A stretch of 64,000 bases of DNA from Entomoplasma freundtii (GCF_002804205.1 NZ_CP024962.1:774115-838114), one strand, 5' to 3'. Positions 12,747-27,009 are shown, numbered from the stretch's first letter. Notes: generated by a model not told the origin, from the sequence alone. Program-made: numbers and translations.

Positions 12747-14078
12747 CTAGTCAATATTTTCAACTAAAATTTGGGCACTTTGGTCCTTATAAATCTTTTC
12801 ATATTTATTGTAAATTTTATCAGTGGTGATGTTTAAATCTTTGGCATCCCCAAAGACTTTATTGATGTCTTTATTTAGGGCACCTCAACGCGTATTTCAA
12901 CGATCTAATTCTTTTTTCATTGCTAAAAGATTAGCTTTTACTTTATCCAAATTGGCATTTAATTTGCCTTCTTGAAGATGCTTATCAATAATGAATAAAG
13001 TCGCCGCTAAGGTTGTTGGAGAGGTAATCCAAACCTTATTTTTCATGGCGTATTGGACAATTTCATCTTGGAAATTAGCAATCACAAATGAAAAAATGTC
13101 TTCTGAGGGGACAAACATTATCACACTGCTAATATTATTTTTTGGTGTAATAAATTTCGTCGCTTCCTTAATTCTTTCTTTAAAATCGTGAGCAAATGCA
13201 CTTAGGTAACGTTCTTGACTTTGCTTATCAGTGGCCATTACGTAGTTATTGTAATTAGTTAACGGAAATTTAGAGTCAATCGCAATGTTTTCTTTATCAG
13301 TTCCCGTTTTTACTAAAGCATCAACAATTGTTTGGTTTGGTAAAGTGACTTGAAGTTCTCATAAATCTTGGTTGGCACCATAAACATCATTCAAAAGTTT
13401 TTCTAAAACATACTCACCAAGATTCCCTCGCGCTTTATTATTATTTAAAAAGATGTTTTGTAAAGTTTGGACCGAACCCTCAATTGTTTTGATACCTTGC
13501 GAAGTCTCATTTAAAACCGTCAGACTTTTCAACACATTTTCAAAGGCTGTATCCATTTTTAATTGTTGTTGGTTGAGGTTAGTTGTCAAACCAGTGTTGT
13601 TTGCCATTAGGCCTCGTTGGAGTCCTTGTGATGCCTCATTTAAAGTTGCTAAACTTTTTTTAACATCACCAAAAGAATTTTCCATTTGGGTTCTTTGACT
13701 ATGCAAATAGTTTGTTAAGAGACCGTTTTTGCCGTTCAAATCATCTTGCAGAGTTTCCACTTTTGCCAAAAGGCCGCCAAGGTGTTCACTAGTTTTAATG
13801 TTTGAATCATTAGCGTTTTTATCCAAATCTTTAATGGACTCCTTAAGGTCCTTTTTATAATCATTAAGGGCCTGGTTAACACTTTCGATTTTTGTCGATA
13901 AAAGTTCTTTAGAGTGAATAATATCATCCACCTTGGCCATTCCTTCTAAATTAGGAAGCGCCAATGGTTGTTGGTCTAAGGTTCTTTTATCTTGTTGTTT
14001 ATTATTTCTAATCATTATAAAAAGTAAAATTAATAAGGCCGCTAAGATTAACCCACTTAAAACATAAATCCCAATCAT
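12747..14078 (-). CDS. rmuC: DNA recombination protein RmuC
   Basis: A 443-residue RmuC family protein: N-terminal membrane helix (about residues 2-24), a coiled coil of about 170 residues with repeats of the type LKSLTVLNETSQG, then the nuclease-like core (NLGEYVLEKLLNDVYG, AIDSKFPLTNY, VMATDKQSQ). It is thought to limit recombination at inverted repeats. The start at 14078 is preferred because ATGGAGAA lies 6 bases upstream; ATGs at 14108 and 14090 are also in frame. In-frame TGA codons near 13358 and 12896 are Trp. Confidence 0.88.
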
Positions 14079-14116
14079 CAAATTCTCCATTATTACCAAA
14101 CAAAGCATAGCAAAAG

Positions 14117-14173
14117 AAAAAGCACAATTCTAGACTAGGGGCAAATTACCCTTTGTCAAATTGTGCTTTTTAT
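14117..14173 (-). terminator. terminator after rpoC
   Basis: Thirteen-base complementary arms (AAAAAGCACAATT and its complement) enclose about 28 bases; on the leftward strand it lies 20 bases after the rpoC stop codon. The loop is unusually long for an intrinsic terminator. Confidence 0.65.
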
Positions 14174-14193
14174 GTAGATTTATTAAGAAGTTA

Positions 14194-17938
<3,745 letters not shown>

Positions 17939-17949
<11 letters not shown>

Positions 17950-20900
17950 CTTCAATCTCCTTTTCTCCGCTTAAGTTAGTTTCATCTTCATAAAGATCAT
18001 TACTTTCAGCATCATCGCCAAAACCATCAATTTGTAGAGGTGTCGTATCCACTTTGTGACCTTGATCAGCATCTAAATTATTAATAATTTCATCGGTAGT
18101 ACCAAGTTGTAAGTCCTCATAGGCTAACTTGTTTTTATTCGTGTCTAGACTTTCTTCGTCGTCATAGGCTTTAATGGCCATTTTTTGACCAGCGTCATCT
18201 TCCATGTACATGTCAAATCCTAGACCCATAATTTCTTTAGTTAACACATTAAATGACTCAGGAATTCCTGGTTCTGGAATTTCTTTTGAACGCACAATGG
18301 CTTCATAAGTTTTGGTTCTTCCCTTAATATCATCAGATTTAATAGTCAAGATTTCGCGAAGAGTATGCGCTGCCCCATAAGCTTCAAGCGCTCAAACTTC
18401 CATTTCTCCAAAACGTTGTCCCCCATTTTGGGCTTTTCCTCCCAAAGGTTGTTGGGTAATCAACGAATATGGTCCAACATTTCGGGCATGTAATTTGTCA
18501 TCAACCATGTGAGAAAGTTTTAGCATGTACATTACCCCAACTGCGATTGGTTTGTCCATTACATCACCGGTTTGACCATCAATTAATTTTACTTTTCCGT
18601 AATTAGTCATCCCAGCTTCAGTCATGATTTCGTTAAGTTCTTTATCATTTAATCCTTCAAAGACAGGAGTAGCCACTTTAACGCCAAGTTTTTTAGCAGC
18701 CATTCCTAAATGAATTTCAAGAATTTGACCAATATTCATCCGTGAAGGAACCCCTTGAGGATTCAACATAATATCAACTGGAGTTCCATCTTCTAAATGT
18801 GGCATATCCTCAATTGGCAAGATACGGGAAATAACCCCTTTGTTACCATGGCGACCTGACATTTTGTCACCTTCTTGGATCTTACGTTTTTGAACGATGT
18901 AAATTTTAATCACTTCTAAAACGTCGGCAGGCAAGTCAAAACCATCTTCTCTTGAGAAGCGTTTGATTGATTGCACAATTCCTTCACCACCATTTGGTAC
19001 TCGAAGCGAATTATCTTTAACATTACGTGATTTTTCACCAAAAATAGCATGAAGTAATTTGTCTTCTGGTGAAAGTTGAGCTTGTCCTTTAGGAGTGACT
19101 TTTCCAACCAAAATATCTCCAACCTTGACTTCAGTTCCCGGCGCCACAATTCCATCGGCATCAAGATATTTCTTCGCAGCCTCGCTAATGTTTGGCACAT
19201 CACGAGTAATATCTTCTGCTCCTTGTTTAGTGTTGCGGCGTTCGATTGAATATTCATCAATATGAATTGAAGTAAAACGATCTTCCATCACAACACGTTC
19301 GCTCATAATAATGGCATCTTCAAAGTTGTAACCATTATAAGTTGTAAAGGCAACCACTACGTTTTGACCAATAGCTAATTCACCTTTATCCATTGATGGA
19401 CCATCAGCAATGATTTGGCCTTTTTCAATTTTGTCACCAACTTTAACAATCGGACGATGTACTAAAGCGGTTCCGTTGTTTGAACGTTCAAAACTTGCTA
19501 AAGTATAAGTTTTAATACCTTCTTTTGATTCAGTCGTAATTAAGTTTGAGTCAACATATTTAACAAGAGCATTTTCTTCGGCAACAATAGCTGCTCCAGA
19601 GTCACGAGCCGCTTCAAATTCAATACCAGTTCCAACAATTGGTGATTCTGGATTCAATAAAGGGACCGCTTGACGTTGCATGTTGGCTCCCATTAAAGCA
19701 CGGTTGGCATCATCGTTTTCCAAGAACGGAATTCCCGAAGTCGCAATGGAAACAATCTGTTTTGGCGAGACATCGATATAATCAACATCCTTAACATCGG
19801 CAATCATGTCTTCACCTTTATAACGGGCCACAACATTTTTTTCCAAAATTTTGCCATCATCATCTTGTTTAATTGATGATTGCGAAATGATATAGTTTCC
19901 TTCTTCACTAGCAGTTAGATAATGAATGTCATTATTGTCAATTACACCATTGGTCACTTTACGGTAAGGAGTAGTAATGAAACCATGTTCATTAACTTGG
20001 GCATAGCAAGCTAAGTTGTTAATCAACCCGATGTTTGGCCCTTCTGGAGTTTCAATCGGACAAATTCTTCCGTAATGCGAAGGATGGACATCCCGCACTT
20101 CTAAACCAGCGCGATCACGTGATAATCCTCCAGGCCCCAAAGCTGTTAAACGACGTTTGTTTGTAAGCTCCGATAACGGGTTAATTTGGTCCATGAATTG
20201 CGATAGTTGTGATAAGTTGAAAAACTCACCAATAATCGCTGTTAATGGTTTGTTGTTAATAATAGTTGAAGGTTTGATTTTGTAAAGGTTTGAAGTTGCT
20301 AATTTTTCTTTAACGTTCTTTTCAATACGCATCATCCCAATTCGGAATTGGTTTTGTAATAATTCTCCAACTGTTCTAACACGACGATTTCCTAGATGGT
20401 CAATATCATCAATTTCCCCAACATTATTCATTAACGAAATTTCATAAGACATAGTTGCCAAAATGTCGGGTACAGTTAGACATTCTTCGGTTAAACCATA
20501 AGGGACACCAATTAAAGTAAGAATTTTTTTGTGATTATCTTTATCGGCATAAATATGCACTTTTTGCACTTGATTTGGTCCAGGAATGGCACTATCAAAT
20601 TCAATGGTTTCTAACATCACATTCTTAGATAAAATTTCTTGGATATGGCTAAAGTTTTCGCGAGTAACTTCAGTATTTTTAGCAACTAAAACCTTGCCAT
20701 CAACATCTACAATGTCTTCGGCTAAAGTTTGACCAAGCAAACGATTAGCAACTGTTAATTTTTGTTGTAGTTTAAAACGTCCAGCCTTAGTTAGATCGTA
20801 TTTACGTTTGTCAAATAGAAGTCCGTAAATATATTTCGATGCTCCTTCGGCAGTGGCAGTTTCACCTTGACGGATTTTTTTATAAATTTCTTGAACCTGA

Positions 20901-21850
20901 TTATCTCAATCAGCTTGTCAATTACCAGTTCAATTATCTTGTTGGTAAGTATTAGCTAACAATGGAGCTTGATCAAAAAGATTTAAAATAGCATCTTTGT
21001 GAAGACCTAAAGTGGTTAATAAAGATGTAGCAGTACATTTACGAGATTTGTCAATCTTAACATAGAACAAACTATGTCCTTTATTGTCAGCAAGTTTCTT
21101 GGTTTCAGTTTCGAATTCTAACCATGTTCCACGTGAAGGAATAATATCCACTGAATAAATTATTTCCCCATTCTTACGGTTTAGCTCACGGTTGAAATAA
21201 GCTCCTGGGGAGCGAACCAATTGCGACACAATTACTTTTTGCGATCCGTTGATAATAAAAGTTCCAGCGTCAGTCATTAAAGGGAATTCTCCCAAGAAAA
21301 CTTCCCCGGTTTTATAAATAGCCACATTTACTAGTAACATGCTATCTTTATCTTCTAAAACATCGACTTGGATTGAATCTGGGACAGTACTCCCCTTCAC
21401 CTTTAACTCAAAGAAGTAAGAACTTCCTGAAGATTGTTTAAAGACAATTCCTTTGTTTTCAGTTCTTTCTTTTAATCATTCGGTGATTAATTGTTTTGGG
21501 TCAGTAAAGGGAACTTCATTTAAGATTTTGGGAATTTCTTCATGACTTGAAACAGCTAATTTAAGGTTGGCATAAATTGGTGCCTCGTAAATTTTTGATT
21601 CACTTTTCGCGGTTGCGATTGAAGTTCTTGGTTGACGAAATTCTCAATTTTCCAATGTTAAAACGGCTGTTCCATCATTGGAAAGGATAGGAAAGACTTC
21701 ATTAAAAACTTCTTGGATTCCTTCTTTTTGGAATCATTTAAATGTGTTTGTTTGAATTTCCACAAGGTTTGGCAACGGCAATTTACTTGAATACTTTGTA
21801 TAATCACGGCGCTCAACCCCTCGGTTAACTTTTTTGATTTTATAACTCAT
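17939..21850 (-). CDS. rpoB: RNA polymerase beta subunit
   Basis: The 1303-residue beta subunit. Rifampicin-pocket blocks are present: [25 protein letters not shown] and [11 protein letters not shown]; the first has Asn in place of the His of E. coli H526, a substitution usual in naturally rifampicin-resistant Mollicutes. C-terminal KGRHGNKG-type sequence is seen as [13 protein letters not shown], and the terminal clamp region [25 protein letters not shown] is complete. An acidic tail of about 70 residues (rich in Asp, Glu and Asn) ends the protein. Starts 18 bases after the Fic-like gene with GGAGAG upstream. Confidence 0.98.
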
Positions 21851-21868
21851 TAATTATTTGCTCTCCTT

Positions 21869-23062
21869 TTATATTCTTTGTTCTTCTAAAAGTTTTTGTA
21901 ATTTATGTAGTTGTGAATTGGTCAACTTAAATCATTCACGACCACCATTTTTCATTTCCTTAGAAATGATTTTTTGGTCAAGAAGGCGTTGTTGAACATC
22001 ATGGATTTCTTGGTCCTCAAAAACTTTTTTGCCTCGAAGACGAAAACTGTTGAGCAGTTTTTCTGAACTGATTCCTTTATCGACATCAGTTTTTTGAATG
22101 ATTCGCAAGGCAATGACTTTGTCAATTACATTTGGCAAAAGATAATCGGCCACGTGACGATAGGTGGGATCACTTTCAATTCATTCATCAAAATTTTTTA
22201 TTTGGTAAGCCAAATTAATCCCATTGATTGATTCTTTATATAAGAAATCCAAAAGGTCATCGAGTTTTAACTGATTGTCAAATGTCTCTTTAACCAATTT
22301 TTGAAAAAGTTTTCAATCATAAAGTAGAGGATAAATTGGGTTGCTAAAATGACGACCCTTGTTAATCGTTTGCAAATATCATTTACTTAAAAGAAAGGCC
22401 AACAATAAATTGTTTTGTTGGTAAGGACTAATATAAATAAACGAGATAAGAATGATTAAGGCTTGGGTAAACCCGCCAATTTCTTGATCATCTAAATTGG
22501 TCATATAACCTAAAAACTGATTTAAGGTTTTATCTATTTTTTGATAATCAAGAACGTTTGGAACAAATGTATTGGCATTTGTTTGTCGATAAAAACGAGT
22601 TTTATTTTCGATATCATAACCTAAATTTCGAAATAAAATATGGACAATGACATCGTAATTGTCTCGATTAATCGCAAAGTTCTCCGTTTCAATTAACGCT
22701 ATGGCTTCAATTAAATTAATAATTCGGATCTCTTCACGATTTTTAGGTCGTCGTCCACGACTTAATTCGAGAATCGTTTTGCTGATTTTTTTAGGATTGG
22801 TTTCTTCCAATTCTTTACTAATTAATAACAAACTTAGGATTTCCAAAAGATTAATTTCAGAACGCGCCAGCATCGTGTTGCCGACACCAAAAGCATTCAT
22901 ATAATCAAATAAATAACGATCAGTAGCCAGTCTTGTATTTAAGTGAAAATTCGGATTTGCCCCATCCTCACTTAGCACTATTGCTGTATACCTTTCGTTA
23001 TTTATTGGTTTATGTTTCGTTCCTTGTCACTTCTTACTTAAAAAATAATCCAAAGCACCCAC
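21869..23062 (-). CDS. Fic-domain protein with degenerate active-site motif
   Basis: A predicted 397-residue protein (369 if the internal GTG at 22978 is used). The pattern matches two-part Fic proteins: an inhibitory-helix-like SKELEET near residues 82-88, NREEIRIINLIEAI, FYRQ, a VPNVLDYQKIDKTLNQFL segment, then the position of the catalytic loop. There HPFxxGNGR is replaced by SPYQQNNLL (about 212-220), so the catalytic His and the phosphate-binding Gly/Arg are gone. A C-terminal part (about 310-397) looks like a winged helix. The GTG at 23062 follows AAAAGGG by 7 bases. It lies 18 bases upstream of rpoB, where B. subtilis has the methyltransferase ybxB. AMP transfer is unlikely; the role is unknown. 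Confidence 0.7.
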
Positions 23063-23097
23063 GATATAACCCTTTTCGTTATTTAATTAATAAAAGA

Positions 23098-23135
23098 GAA
23101 TCTAGCAGAAGTTCTTAGCTAGCTAAACTAGATTC
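23098..23135 (-). promoter_or_regulatory. inverted repeat in the leader of the fic-like/rpoB/rpoC operon
   Basis: GAATCTAG and CTAGATTC form an 8-base stem around a 22-base loop that itself contains the palindrome TAGCTAGCTA. It lies about 5-45 bases downstream of a possible transcription start and upstream of the first start codon. It has no T-run, so it is not a terminator; RNA-based regulation or mRNA stabilisation is possible. Confidence 0.4.
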
Positions 23136-23147
23136 AATGCACCTTAT

Positions 23148-23153
23148 AGTATA
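23148..23153 (-). promoter_or_regulatory. -10 element upstream of the rpoB operon
   Basis: TATACT on the leftward strand, 86 bases upstream of the GTG start of the Fic-like gene and after the rplL terminator. A -35 box is not clear. Confidence 0.4.
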
Positions 23154-23239
23154 ACACATATTTGCGTTTGAAGGCTTTTAATTATAACATTGTTTCCGTC
23201 ATAATGAAATTAATATTTCAAAAGAACTCGCTCCAAACA

Positions 23240-23286
23240 AAATATTTAAAAAACCAAGCAAAATTGCTTGGTTTTTTAAATATTTT
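23240..23286 (-). terminator. terminator after rplL
   Basis: An almost perfect 20-base-pair hairpin (arms AAATATTTAAAAAACCAAGC and complement, AT-rich loop) lies 20 bases after the rplL stop. It should separate the rplJ-rplL transcript from the RNA polymerase operon. Confidence 0.85.
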
Positions 23287-23306
23287 AATTAAGACTAGTT
23301 GAAAAA

Positions 23307-23672
23307 TTATTTCAAGTCAACACTTGCACCAGCGGCAACAAGAGTTTCTTTCATTTTTTCTCCTTCTTCTGGTTTAACGTTTTCTTTAACCACAATTGGA
23401 GTTGCTCCATCAACTAATTTTTTAGCATCCATTAATCCTAAACCAGTTAATTCTTTAACTGCTTTAATAACGGCTACTTTTTGTGCTCCTACTGAACTAA
23501 TAACAACTGTTACTTCAGTTGGGGCTGCTGCAGTAGCTTCTTGTGCTGGAGCAGCAACAGCGGCTGCTGCAACAACTCCGAAATGATCTTCGATCGATTT
23601 TACTAATTCATTCAATTGTACTAAAGTCATTTCTTCTAAAGCTTGAATGATTTCATCTTTGGTAATCGCCAT
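23307..23672 (-). CDS. rplL: ribosomal protein L7/L12
   Basis: The 121-residue stalk protein that recruits translation factors. N-terminal dimerisation domain (residues 1-35), an Ala-rich hinge (about 36-52, AAAAVAAPAQEATAAAP) and the compact C-terminal domain with KLVDGATPIVVKENV and the final AGASVDLK are complete. A good GGAG precedes the ATG. Co-transcribed with rplJ, 55 bases downstream. Confidence 0.97.
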   Translation of the reverse strand: MAITKDEIIQALEEMTLVQLNELVKSIEDHFGVVAAAAVAAPAQEATAAAPTEVTVVISSVGAQKVAVIKAVKELTGLGLMDAKKLVDGATPIVVKENVKPEEGEKMKETLVAAGASVDLK

Positions 23673-23727
23673 GATTTTATCTCCTTTTTATTAAACTATT
23701 CGTACACCTTTTTGGTTTTGTTATCTT

Positions 23728-24225
23728 TTATTCAGGGTTTTTAGTATTTGCAATTTCTTTAGTCAATAACATGAATTGACGTAGTGGGTATAGTAGTGAA
23801 GAAGCAAACATACTGTAAAGTTCTTCACGGCTTGGTAAAGTAGCAATTTCGTTAATTGCTGTGGTATCCATAACATTAGTTTCATAGATACCGGCTTTTA
23901 AGATTAATTTATCGTTCTTTTTCGCAAAATTAGCGACTAATTTTGCAGGGGCAATTGGGTCTTCTGAAAATAAGAAAACATTTTGTTGAGTTAAAAATTC
24001 TTCTAATTTTTCAAGACCCAATTCTTTGGCAGCACGGCGAACAAGTGAATCTTTGTAAATTTTCACTTCGACACCATTAGCTAATCCTTGACGACGTAGT
24101 TGACTCATTTGGGCAACAGTTAAATGCTTATATTCTGCAACGGCTACGCCATTGGATTTTAACTTTGCCACGATTTCGGAAACTACATCCGCTTTTTTGG
24201 CATGAGCTGGTCTAGATGCTAGCAT
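23728..24225 (-). CDS. rplJ: ribosomal protein L10
   Basis: The 165-residue base of the L7/L12 stalk. The N-terminal RNA-binding domain (KSNGVAVAEYKHLTVAQM, then KIYKDSLVRRAAKE) and the C-terminal helix that binds L7/L12 dimers are present. The first residues MLASRPAHAKKADVV precede the usual start. It is preceded by an L10 leader RNA and so is probably autoregulated. Confidence 0.96.
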   Translation of the reverse strand: MLASRPAHAKKADVVSEIVAKLKSNGVAVAEYKHLTVAQMSQLRRQGLANGVEVKIYKDSLVRRAAKELGLEKLEEFLTQQNVFLFSEDPIAPAKLVANFAKKNDKLILKAGIYETNVMDTTAINEIATLPSREELYSMFASSLLYPLRQFMLLTKEIANTKNPE

Positions 24226-24243
24226 CAGTCATCCTCTCTTTCT

Positions 24244-24362
24244 ATTTCCTAAATAAAAAACCTTGGTTTCGTAACCAAGGTAACACAAAAAAGTTCAAGA
24301 AACATTTTGAGTCCTCGGTAACAAATTAAGGGCTTGGCCCGGTTACTGTCTTGGGTACTAAT
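24244..24362 (-). ncRNA. ribosomal protein L10 leader with attenuator hairpin
   Basis: On the leftward strand the sequence contains AAGACAGTAACCGGGCC, then CCCTTAATTTGTTACC followed by GAGGA, which corresponds to the conserved three-way structure of the Gram-positive L10 leader (AAGACAG...CUUAAU...GAGGA). Downstream, 24246-24280, a hairpin TTACCTTGGTT/AACCAAGGT is followed by TTTTTTATTT, an intrinsic terminator just before rplJ. In known examples L10 or the L10-L12 complex binds the leader and shifts the balance toward termination; the same is inferred here. Confidence 0.8.
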
Positions 24363-24390
24363 AGCATTGTTTATTTTAGCATTTCAATTT

Positions 24391-24921
24391 TTAGAATTCA
24401 ATCCCCTTTCGAGGCGGAACTTTTTGCGTAAAATAATGCTTTTTAGGCTTTATTTCTGAAATTAAATCAGCAATTTCATCTAATTCTGGATAGGAATAAC
24501 GCCCCGAAATAGCTACTTCCAAATGCGGGTGACGAGTCCTAATTAACTCTACAAATTCTTGCTTATCAATAAAACCATTTTCCAGTGCCCCCAAAACTTC
24601 ATCAACCAGCAAAAGGTCACAAGTTGGAGCCTTCAGTTCTTGTTTTAATTGTTCATAACCAATTAGAGTTTCAGCCTTGAAAATAGCCACCTCCTCAGGC
24701 TTCATTTCTCAAACAAATTTTTGTGATGAATCATAAAAATTTTCAATTTTTACTCCTAATTCGGCTAAAATATCGTTTTCACTAGTTGGGCGATTTTTTA
24801 AAAATCGTAAGTATTTAACACGTTTCTTCGCTCCTAAAGCACGTAAAACCATGCCGTTTAAAACCGATGTTTTCCCCTTGCCTTCGCCACAATAAATATG
24901 AAGATAACCCTTATTATCCAT
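24391..24921 (-). CDS. corrinoid adenosyltransferase-like ATPase (BtuR/CobO family)
   Basis: A 176-residue P-loop protein. The N-terminal HIYCGEGKGKTSVLNG (P-loop at 12-19) and LLLVDEVLGALENGFI match CobO/BtuR proteins, which adenosylate cob(I)alamin or cobyrinic acid diamide. The C-terminal region with ISGRYSYPELDEIADLISE also fits, where the usual TGR is SGR. The start at 24921 follows GGAGGG by 5 bases. One TGA (Trp). No other cobalamin gene is visible in the window and Mollicutes are not known for B12 enzymes, so the real substrate is open. It lies upstream of the L10 leader with no terminator between. Confidence 0.75.
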
Positions 24922-24949
24922 TTTTCCCTCCATCTAAGTCACGTAAAAC

Positions 24950-24976
24950 TTTCTTTAACTTTTAAGTTGAAAGAAA
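24950..24976 (-). promoter_or_regulatory. inverted repeat in the 5' leader of the adenosyltransferase-like gene
   Basis: TTTCTTTAACTT and AAGTTGAAAGAAA are complementary with one bulged base. It lies between a -10-like TATAAA (24990-24995, reverse strand) and the ribosome-binding site. It is too small to be a cobalamin riboswitch; meaning unknown. Confidence 0.3.
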
Positions 24977-25050
24977 TTGGTTTTTTTATTTTATACTTGC
25001 TTTTTGTTTTTGGGCGCCTTATTTAGAAATTTTGTTTTTGTTTTTCATCA

Positions 25051-25085
25051 GGAATATAGTTTTCTATCTTGAAGGAAAATATTCC
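25051..25085. repeat. inverted repeat in the 24922-25279 intergenic region
   Basis: GGAATAT and ATATTCC, with nested TTTTC and GAAAA, form a 35-base interrupted hairpin. The 358-base gap between the divergent genes otherwise holds only AT-rich sequence and the promoter at 25189; I see no open reading frame with a ribosome-binding site. Confidence 0.3.
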
Positions 25086-25188
25086 GCCCAACCATCGATA
25101 AATAAACACTTTTTAATTTTAAATAGCCTTATCTTAAAAACAAAAATGGAACATTTTAAATATCATCTTTTTTAATTTAGTTTGTTTA

Positions 25189-25194
25189 TATAAT
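25189..25194 (+). promoter_or_regulatory. -10 element for the gene at 25280
   Basis: TATAAT in a TTTATATAATAATTT context, about 85 bases upstream of the start codon. No clear -35. Confidence 0.45.
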
Positions 25195-25279
25195 AATTTC
25201 TACCCTCTCATGAGGCGATGTTATTAGTTGTACAAAACAAACCTAGTAAATAATTAATTAAAAAGAAAGGAACACAAAA

Positions 25280-26326
25280 ATGGAAGAAAAAAATCTAGCT
25301 TTAACCAATTTTCGTGCTTTAAAATGAATAAAAATTAGTCTTGGTTTAAGTTTGCCAACGATTGTTGCCACTGGTCTTACAATGAGTTTTACAGTCAACC
25401 AAAGGCAACATGCCAAGTTGACGACGGCTTATCCATCCTTAAGTTATAACTTCTTAACAGGTGCCGATTTTGATAATTTATCATTGAAAATTAATAGTAT
25501 TAAAAACATTTATATTAAAAATATGGTATCAAAGGGTTTGGTCTTTTACTTGCCAAACGATCTCTTCGCAAGTATTACTAGTAAAAAAATAACCCCTGAA
25601 GTAGAAAATACTTTAACTAGAAAGCTTACTGACCTTATTTCGGGAAATATGCGAGTCTGAGGTTTGACTAGTCAAACCCAAATTGACCCTAGTGCTCTTG
25701 AAGCTATCCCCTGAGGGCAATTAATCAAAATAAATAATTCAGGATTAACTTTCGATAATGTCATCATTAAATATCAAGGAGGTGACGAACAAATAGTTGC
25801 CTCAGGTAAATTCCTCCAAGCGAAGACTGTTGATTATGATTTAAAACCGATTGAAAAGTTCAACGTTGAGACGGTAAATTATTTATTCGAAAATGCCGAT
25901 ATTATTAATAAATCGCTCAACCGAAGTGGTTATTTTGGCGGTTTGAATTTTTATGGTCAAAAGGTTGAAAGTGGTCCCGAAAAAGGTAAATGATTAGAAG
26001 CGCAATATGTTGATTTAAATGAGTTCAACACCATGGCTTATGACTGAATGATAACATCGTTAAAATCAGCTAACCTAATCAAAGATGATTTAATGGCCAA
26101 CGCCGTTACCGACTTTCAAATTAGAGGTTGAGACGAAATTTATGTCAATAATCCTAAAGGAGTCACCATCGAAAAAGACCGCCTTCTTTTGAGTCAAGAC
26201 AATTATTTTGGAGCTCATTCAATTGTTTCCAAAATCCAATTTTCTTGATCAAAATTAAGTCGTGAACCAATTAGTTTTAAATTTACTGGTTCATATTTAT
26301 CAAATACTGAATGAAATAACTATTAA
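25280..26326 (+). CDS. membrane-anchored protein of unknown function
   Basis: A 348-residue protein I do not recognise. A short cytoplasmic N-terminus is followed by one hydrophobic segment (about residues 17-35, IKISLGLSLPTIVATGLTM) without a lipobox Cys or clear cleavage site, then a polar region of about 310 residues, presumably outside the cell. The exposed part is rich in Asn, Lys, Ile and Leu and has no visible repeats. Seven or more TGA codons are Trp. Ribosome-binding site AGAAAGGAA. The gene is rightward, against its surroundings, with its own promoter and terminator, and belongs to the accessory cassette inside the ribosomal protein cluster. Confidence 0.8.
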
Positions 26327-26332
26327 AATAAT

Positions 26333-26367
26333 TTTAAAAACCAAGACTAACTAGTCTTGGTTTTTAT
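26333..26367. terminator. bidirectional terminator
   Basis: AAAAACCAAGACTA, loop AC, and its complement followed by a T-run lie between the convergent stops at 26326 and 26377. Confidence 0.85.
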
Positions 26368-26376
26368 TTGGCTAAA

Positions 26377-27009
26377 TTATGGGAACATGGGGACAAAATG
26401 GCATAAAGTGAATCAAAAGACATTGTAATTTTTGAGTTCCAAAAGACTGACACCGACTGTTGTCGCAGAGTTGTTTGGGTCTTTACCAAAATCATCATCA
26501 TCAGTAGTTTCATTTTCAATTTGTTCGCGATGGGTGGACGAACTAATTTTTCACCAATAAGAATCGGCATTATCAATCCAGGGATAATCTTTTTCTGAAC
26601 CTTTAATACCTTTTACCAACTTTCCCATCTTGGTTTCATCGATTTTAAAAACATCAGGATAATCAAGCATAAAATCACCAAGAGTTTTCCCTAACCAATT
26701 TTCTGCTAGACTGTTCCCACCATAATCATCAAAGTTTAAGGCAAAACTTTCTGGTTTAAGATTTGGATCCTCTTTTAGTAAATTGGCATCAATATAAGTT
26801 TTCATTATTAAAGTCACTTGATTGTCTGGAAGGTTTATTTTATCGTGGTCTAAGGATGACAGACTTGAATTCTTACTAACATGTGTTGCTAAAACAATTG
26901 ATAGGGCTATCATCACTACCGAGTTAACCATCATGATAATTAACAAAATGAGGTATAAATTTTTAGGTCGTGGCTTACTAGAAGAGTTGTCTCTATAAGA
27001 ATGGCGCAT
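26377..27009 (-). CDS. membrane-anchored paralogue B of a gene pair, DUF4430-like C-terminus
   Basis: A 210-residue protein with a positively charged N-terminus (MRHSYRDNSSSKPRPK) and one membrane helix (about 18-42). The external part has ENWLGKTLGDFMLDYP, DETKMGKLVKGIKGSEKDYPW, SYWWKI, then TTVGVSLLELKNYNVFWF. This order (a helix with bound-like IxG turn, a Trp/Tyr-rich strand, a VG...L.....FWF end) resembles the DUF4430/transcobalamin C-terminal-like domain, a resemblance by eye only. Clear similarity to the upstream neighbour in the same motifs shows that they are paralogues. Its ATG overlaps the neighbour's TAA by one base, so translation is coupled. Confidence 0.75.

Noticed and set aside
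24950..24976. Cobalamin riboswitch before the adenosyltransferase-like gene
   Set aside because: The leader is too short (under 80 bases) and lacks a B12-box; only a simple inverted repeat is seen.
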